In this document: positions 6,576-10,530 of the stretch, piece after piece | Position numbering within the stretch: position 1 is the first letter of the stretch | Layout of the letters: the number at the start of each line of letters is the position of its first letter | From: Bacillota bacterium | Lineage (GTDB): Bacteria; Bacillota; UBA4882; JAAYXC01 | DNA: 10,530 nt | Direction: 5' to 3' | Assembly: GCA_012516115.1 (NCBI GenBank) | Contig: JAAYXC010000030.1 | Coordinates: 1-10,530, forward strand | Program-made: the position numbers and the translations under genes | The notes under the pieces: model-generated | Told to the model about the DNA's origin: nothing | Database searches by the model: none | Seen by the model: the letters and a program-made list of their open reading frames with translations, nothing else

Positions 6576-8659
6576 CGAAGCGCCTCCGTCCGTAACAAAA
6601 AGCGAACCTGGCCCTTGGCCCCGGTGGGTTTCCCGATGAAGTGATCGCAAGCGGCCACCCGGGCGGTCAGGACCTTTTTCGTCGCCGCCGCCCTGGCCAG
6701 TTCGTCCAGGGTCTCCTCCAGATCAGCGATGGTCTTTTGTGTGCCCTGGAGACGCATCTGCACGAGACCATCGCGCAGACTCTGGGTGCCATCACGGACC
6801 TGTTCCAGGCCGGTCCGAAGTTGCTCGAGTCCGGCGGCGAGCCGCATCAGCCCCTCTCCGGCCGTGGCCAGCCCGGGGACCTGCTGCCCCTCAAGCGGAC
6901 CGCCGGAAAGGAGAACCTCTAAAGCCGTCCGGAGTTCCGTCAACGCTCCTTGCAACCCGGCGAGGAGGCCTTTACCGTCTTCGGTAAAACTCCCCATGCC
7001 CTGGCGCATGAGGCTGACCCCTTCCTTGGCGCGGAGGAGACCCTCGGCGGCCGTTTTGAGCCCGGGTACGTGGCGGCCCTCCAGTTCACCTCCCTCGGCC
7101 AGGACGCCCAGGGCGGTCCGCAGACGGTCGAGACCCGCCGTCATCTCGCCCGCCCGACCGGCGAATTCGTTCAGGGTGGCGATCCCTTCTTTCCCTTTCT
7201 CCACCCGTTCCACCATCGTCGTCAGTAATCTGGCGGTGGTTCCCAGACCGTCGATGGACTTTCCCCCTTCGCGGCTGCCGGCGGTGAGGGCGGCGAGGTC
7301 CTTTTCCTGCGCGGCGAAAAGACGCTGAAGTTCTTTATACTCTGGCGTATGTACCACCCCGGGGTAAGACTTGGCCAGCCCGGCCAGGGCGGTGGCCATC
7401 TCTTCCTGCCGGTTTTTGGCCGCCAAGGCCCGTTTGGCCTGTACCTCCACGGATGAAGCGGCCCGGCCGAGATATTCCTCGCTCGCCCCCAAAGCCTGGC
7501 CGAGTTCGTCAAGCGAGCGGATGCTCGAAGCCACCGGCGCCAGGTCGAAACGACCGAGCTCGGCCCGCATCCCGGCCATCACGGCCTGATGGGCTTCGAT
7601 CAGGCGGCCCAAGACGGAAAGGCCTTCCTCCAACTCTGCCAAACCCTTCTCCAGCTCGGCCAACCGACCGAAAGCCGCCTCGACCCCCGTAAGGTCGGCC
7701 TTCGCCAGGCCGGCCAGACACCGGCGGACGATCTCCTGATGGGCTTCGTTGAGGCGGGCCAGATCCGCGAGGCCGGCCTGGATGGTTCCACTACCCGTGA
7801 AGAGATCTCCCTGCCCCCGGTAAAGCTTTTCCGTCCCTTCTACCATTTGGGCCAACTTACCATCCATGGTTTTAAGGCCTACGACAAAGGGCAAGAGTTG
7901 GTCCGTCCCCGGGACCTCGGGGAGGGGCGGAAGCATCGGCATAGCCGTGAAGTAGATCGGCTCGAGGCTCATCCCAGTTTTACTGGCCAGCCGCAGGGTA
8001 AGTTCGACCTCCGGGTAAGGAAAGACGAGCCAACTGAGCTTCATCGTAGCGCCGACGGCGGTGGTGTTCGCTTCCGGTGCCTCGATCCGGTGAAAACGGG
8101 TGGCCGGTACGTCGGTGGTGATGTTGACGGCCAGGGGGACGACCAGCTCTTCCAGGGTACTCACCGTCTCACCACGGGCGTTTTTGTAGCGCAACCATTC
8201 CTTGACCCGCAACCAGTTCTGGATGGTAATCCGGACCAGGAGTTCTCCTTTGGCGCCCGGGACCTTCGTGGCCGGTACTTCCCGACCGTCTAAAAAATAG
8301 GCGATCTTGATTGCAAAAGGTAAACTCCGGGTGGTCCGTCCCCGGTAGAAAAGATCTTTGTAGCCGCCCCGGCAATCGACCTGCCATAAGAGCCCACCCT
8401 GGACTTTCTTCGGCCTCTCCGGGCCCTTTACGTTCTCGATGGCGGTCAGATCCCCGGGATCGAAAACGGTCCTCGTCCCCGTGCCGTAAACGCGGAGCCA
8501 GTCGACGACGCTCAATTCCCGTGGACGGCCGTAAGGATCGAGCAGAGCGTAGACCGTCTCCCGATCTTCGATGGCCGACGTCCCATTGCCTGAACCGGGC
8601 TTGACCATGGCCACCAGCAAAAGGCAGATGATAAGAAGGATCATTCTTCGCCGGAACAT
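6572..8659 (-). CDS. Secreted coiled-coil partner of the MMPL transporter
   Basis: This 695-residue protein has an N-terminal signal peptide (MFRRRMILLIICLLLVAMVK) and no other clear membrane segment. Residues 30 to about 260 are a beta-rich domain with no family I recognise. From about 265 to 650 the sequence is Ala/Leu/Glu/Gly-rich and largely helical, with heptad-like coiled coil and repeated G-L-x-x-L patterns like the coil regions of YhgE/Pip and related MMPL-associated proteins. A short globular end (about 660-695, with HFIGKPTGAKGQVRF) closes it. The ATG at 8657-8659 has AGAGGAGG 7 nt upstream; a longer frame to 8707 would place an Arg-rich stretch before the signal peptide and is rejected. 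It overlaps the end of the MMPL gene by 19 nt, indicating translational coupling and a joint complex. An adaptor or periplasm-spanning role is inferred, not shown. Confidence 0.82.
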   Translation of the reverse strand: MFRRRMILLIICLLLVAMVKPGSGNGTSAIEDRETVYALLDPYGRPRELSVVDWLRVYGTGTRTVFDPGDLTAIENVKGPERPKKVQGGLLWQVDCRGGYKDLFYRGRTTRSLPFAIKIAYFLDGREVPATKVPGAKGELLVRITIQNWLRVKEWLRYKNARGETVSTLEELVVPLAVNITTDVPATRFHRIEAPEANTTAVGATMKLSWLVFPYPEVELTLRLASKTGMSLEPIYFTAMPMLPPLPEVPGTDQLLPFVVGLKTMDGKLAQMVEGTEKLYRGQGDLFTGSGTIQAGLADLARLNEAHQEIVRRCLAGLAKADLTGVEAAFGRLAELEKGLAELEEGLSVLGRLIEAHQAVMAGMRAELGRFDLAPVASSIRSLDELGQALGASEEYLGRAASSVEVQAKRALAAKNRQEEMATALAGLAKSYPGVVHTPEYKELQRLFAAQEKDLAALTAGSREGGKSIDGLGTTARLLTTMVERVEKGKEGIATLNEFAGRAGEMTAGLDRLRTALGVLAEGGELEGRHVPGLKTAAEGLLRAKEGVSLMRQGMGSFTEDGKGLLAGLQGALTELRTALEVLLSGGPLEGQQVPGLATAGEGLMRLAAGLEQLRTGLEQVRDGTQSLRDGLVQMRLQGTQKTIADLEETLDELARAAATKKVLTARVAACDHFIGKPTGAKGQVRFLLRTEALR
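6827..7132 (-). repeat. Internal protein repeat in the coiled-coil gene
   Basis: Two copies of a segment of about 39 residues, offset by 63 residues, are encoded at 7132-7016 and 6943-6827. Both share the pattern L-x-x-LRTAL-x-VL-x-x-GG-x-LEG-x-x-VPGL-x-TA-x-EGL-x-R. The Gly/Pro break (VPGL) between helical arms suggests a repeated helix-turn-helix hairpin. The nucleotide copies have diverged, so it is an old duplication rather than a recent one. Confidence 0.7.
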
Positions 8660-10530
8660 GGTAGGGCCTCCTCTGCGGCTACGGCGCCTCCACGGGCGCC
8701 CGGCCATCGGAACGTGGTAAGGGTAATGATCCGGTTAAAACACAGAAGCAAGCCCGGAAGGACCAGGAGGACCAGACCGAGGGTAATGATCGCCCCCCGG
8801 GCGATCAAGGCCACCAGGCTTTTCACCAGGGCGAGGGAAGTGCCGAGATAGATCCCCATGGTGGCCACAAAGAGCGAGCCGGCACTGGTAATGGTCGCCC
8901 GGGCGCTTTCGCGCCAGGCTTTCACCATGGCCGTTGCCGGACCGGCCTTGGTGAGTTCTTCGCGAAACCTGGTGGTGAGCAAGACGGCATAGTCCACCGT
9001 CGCCCCCAGCTGGATGGCGCCGATGGCCACCGGGCCGAAATAGAAGAGCTCTTGCCCTAAATAATAGGTTATACCCTGATTGAACCAGATGGCCAGCTCC
9101 ACCACGAGCATGAGCAAAACGGGGAAGGAAACAGAGAGGAAAGAAAAGGCAAGCGTGAGAAAGATCAACACCCAGGAAAGGAGATTCACCCGGGGTAAAT
9201 CGGTGCGGGCGAGATTCGTTAGGTCGGCGCTAACCGCCGGACTCCCGGTCAAGAGGGCTTTCGCTCCGTAGGGCCGGAGGATGGCACGCGCCCGGGCGAT
9301 CACGGCCGTCGTCTTCTTGGAGGTCGCCCGTTCGGTCAAGAAAATGATCGAATTGGTATATTCACCGGCCCGGAAAAACCCCCGCAACTTTTCCGGCAGA
9401 AAAAAAGAGGGGATGGCCGGATCCACCATCTGGTGATAGGTCATGATCCCTTTGACCCCCGGGAGGCGTTCTATTTCCGCCAAGATCGCTTCGAGCTCGT
9501 AGGGAGGGATCCCTTCGGTTACCAAGTTGATCGAGTCCACCGAGCCGAAACTCCGGCGGATCTCTTCCACGGCCCGAAGGGCCGGTAGACTGCTCGGATA
9601 GGTTTTTTCCATATCATAGGAGAGTCGCACGCGGTGGTAGCTATAATAGGCCGGGAAAAGAGCCAGCAAGAAAAAGGCCAGGGCGGGAAGGCGCGTCTTC
9701 GGGACCAGCCGGGCCCAGAAGCCCAGATCCGGAATTAAATAAGCATGTTGCCGGGCGAACAAATGACGGTCGGTTACAAGGAGAAGGGCGGGGAGAACGG
9801 CAAGACAGGAGGCCAGCGAAAAAACCACGCCACGGGCCAGGGTAAACCCCAGGTCGGCGCCGAGGCCATTGCGCATGGCGGCCAAAGCCAAAAAACCGAA
9901 AACGGTGGTGATGGCGCTGGCGAAGATGGCCGTGGCAGTTTGCCGAATGGCGATGACCATGGCCTCTTCGGGGAAATGAACGGCCCTTTCTTCCCGGTAC
10001 CTTTCCCAGAGGAAGATGCAGAAGTCCAGAGAAACCCCCAGTTGCAGGGCGGTGGCCACCGAATTGGTGAGATACGAAATGCGCCGGCCGAAAAAGTAAT
10101 CGATCCCCAGGTTCGCCACCACGGCGAATCCAAGAGTTAACAAAAAAAGGAAAGGAACGAGGGAGGAGGGGAGGGCCAGGAGCAAAACGACGAGGACCAG
10201 CCCCACGGAGATGGCCAAGATCTTCGGTTTTTCACGGTCGGCCAGTTCGCGCATTTCGGCCATGGCCACCGCCTGGCCACTGAAGAACATCCCGGGCCGG
10301 AGGAAGTTTTCGATGGTCCGGATGGCCGTCCGCGTGGCCTGGCTCGAACCGGGATGGGCGAAGACGATCTGGAGCATGGTCGCCCCACCCCGGAAGAACT
10401 GGTCGCGGATCGAGGCCTCCTGATAAAACTCGGGGACGACGATGTCGGTGAAGTCATCCACCCAGGAGACGGAACGCACACCGGGCACCCGCAATATCCG
10501 CTGATATAACCGCTCGAAATCCCATTCCGG
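8641..10530 (-). CDS. MMPL/RND-family transporter (partial, 5' end off window)
   Basis: The frame is open to the right edge, so the N-terminus (first TM and part of the first outer domain) is missing; 629 residues are visible. The order is: end of outer domain 1, five TM helices (TM2-6), outer domain 2 (with RAVEEIRRSFGS and LPGVKGIMTYHQM), then six helices (TM7-12). This is the usual 12-TM duplicated RND fold of MMPL exporters. The two TM4/TM10 motifs are GVSLDFCIFLWERYREE (Asp codon 10026-10024) and GATVDYAVLLTTRFREE (Asp codon 8994-8992), which match the proton-relay helices of the family. The first copy has Asp-Phe where Asp-Tyr is usual. Such proteins export lipids, lipopeptides or drugs using the proton gradient; the substrate here is unknown. 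The stop lies inside the coiled-coil gene, 19 nt past its ATG, so the two are co-translated. Confidence 0.93.
   Translation of the reverse strand, partial: PEWDFERLYQRILRVPGVRSVSWVDDFTDIVVPEFYQEASIRDQFFRGGATMLQIVFAHPGSSQATRTAIRTIENFLRPGMFFSGQAVAMAEMRELADREKPKILAISVGLVLVVLLLALPSSLVPFLFLLTLGFAVVANLGIDYFFGRRISYLTNSVATALQLGVSLDFCIFLWERYREERAVHFPEEAMVIAIRQTATAIFASAITTVFGFLALAAMRNGLGADLGFTLARGVVFSLASCLAVLPALLLVTDRHLFARQHAYLIPDLGFWARLVPKTRLPALAFFLLALFPAYYSYHRVRLSYDMEKTYPSSLPALRAVEEIRRSFGSVDSINLVTEGIPPYELEAILAEIERLPGVKGIMTYHQMVDPAIPSFFLPEKLRGFFRAGEYTNSIIFLTERATSKKTTAVIARARAILRPYGAKALLTGSPAVSADLTNLARTDLPRVNLLSWVLIFLTLAFSFLSVSFPVLLMLVVELAIWFNQGITYYLGQELFYFGPVAIGAIQLGATVDYAVLLTTRFREELTKAGPATAMVKAWRESARATITSAGSLFVATMGIYLGTSLALVKSLVALIARGAIITLGLVLLVLPGLLLCFNRIITLTTFRWPGARGGAVAAEEALPCSGEE

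Noticed and set aside
8660..8707. Extended N-terminus of the coiled-coil protein
   Set aside because: It would place 16 Arg-rich residues before a normal signal peptide; the ATG at 8659 has a strong SD at 7 nt.

Overview
The window is GC-rich (roughly 60% by eye) with dense gene packing and strong Shine-Dalgarno (SD) sequences of the AAGGAGG/GAGGAGG type. The gene families (LacI-regulated sugar ABC uptake, solute-binding proteins, an MMPL/RND exporter with a coiled-coil partner) suggest a bacterium of the Bacillota or a similar lineage. Neither solute-binding protein has a lipobox cysteine, which fits a cell with a periplasm better than a classical monoderm. I cannot name a genus. I see no rRNA, tRNA, CRISPR array, insertion sequence or phage gene.

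Layout. (1) 73-2481, minus strand: a LacI-family repressor followed by an extracellular sugar-type solute-binding protein, transcribed leftward. The ABC permeases are presumably beyond the left edge. A good LacI-type operator (2557-2576) lies upstream of lacI. (2) 2734-6575: a divergent sensory cluster. A seven-TM histidine kinase reads leftward (2734-4272). A second, divergent solute-binding-like protein (4394-5824) and a NarL/LuxR-type response regulator (5889-6575) read rightward. (3) 6572-10530, minus strand: an MMPL/RND-family transporter, cut by the right edge, overlaps by 19 nt a secreted coiled-coil protein. The coiled-coil gene ends tail-to-tail with the response regulator, the two stops sharing one TTAA.

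How it may work together. I infer that the second binding protein, the kinase and the regulator form a three-component sugar-sensing system: an exported binding protein detects ligand, docks on the short outer loops of the kinase, and the signal passes to the regulator. The likely target is the adjacent ABC uptake operon, which LacI would also control. The MMPL/coiled-coil pair looks like a separate envelope or efflux module.

The main non-coding features are the LacI operator, a pyrimidine-only-like, G-free 35-nt loop just after the kinase stop (possible Rho-entry or RNA-binding site), and a small hairpin between lacI and the binding-protein gene. The longest stretch without a gene is 2482-2733 (252 bases); its contents are given under the operator and the loop element.
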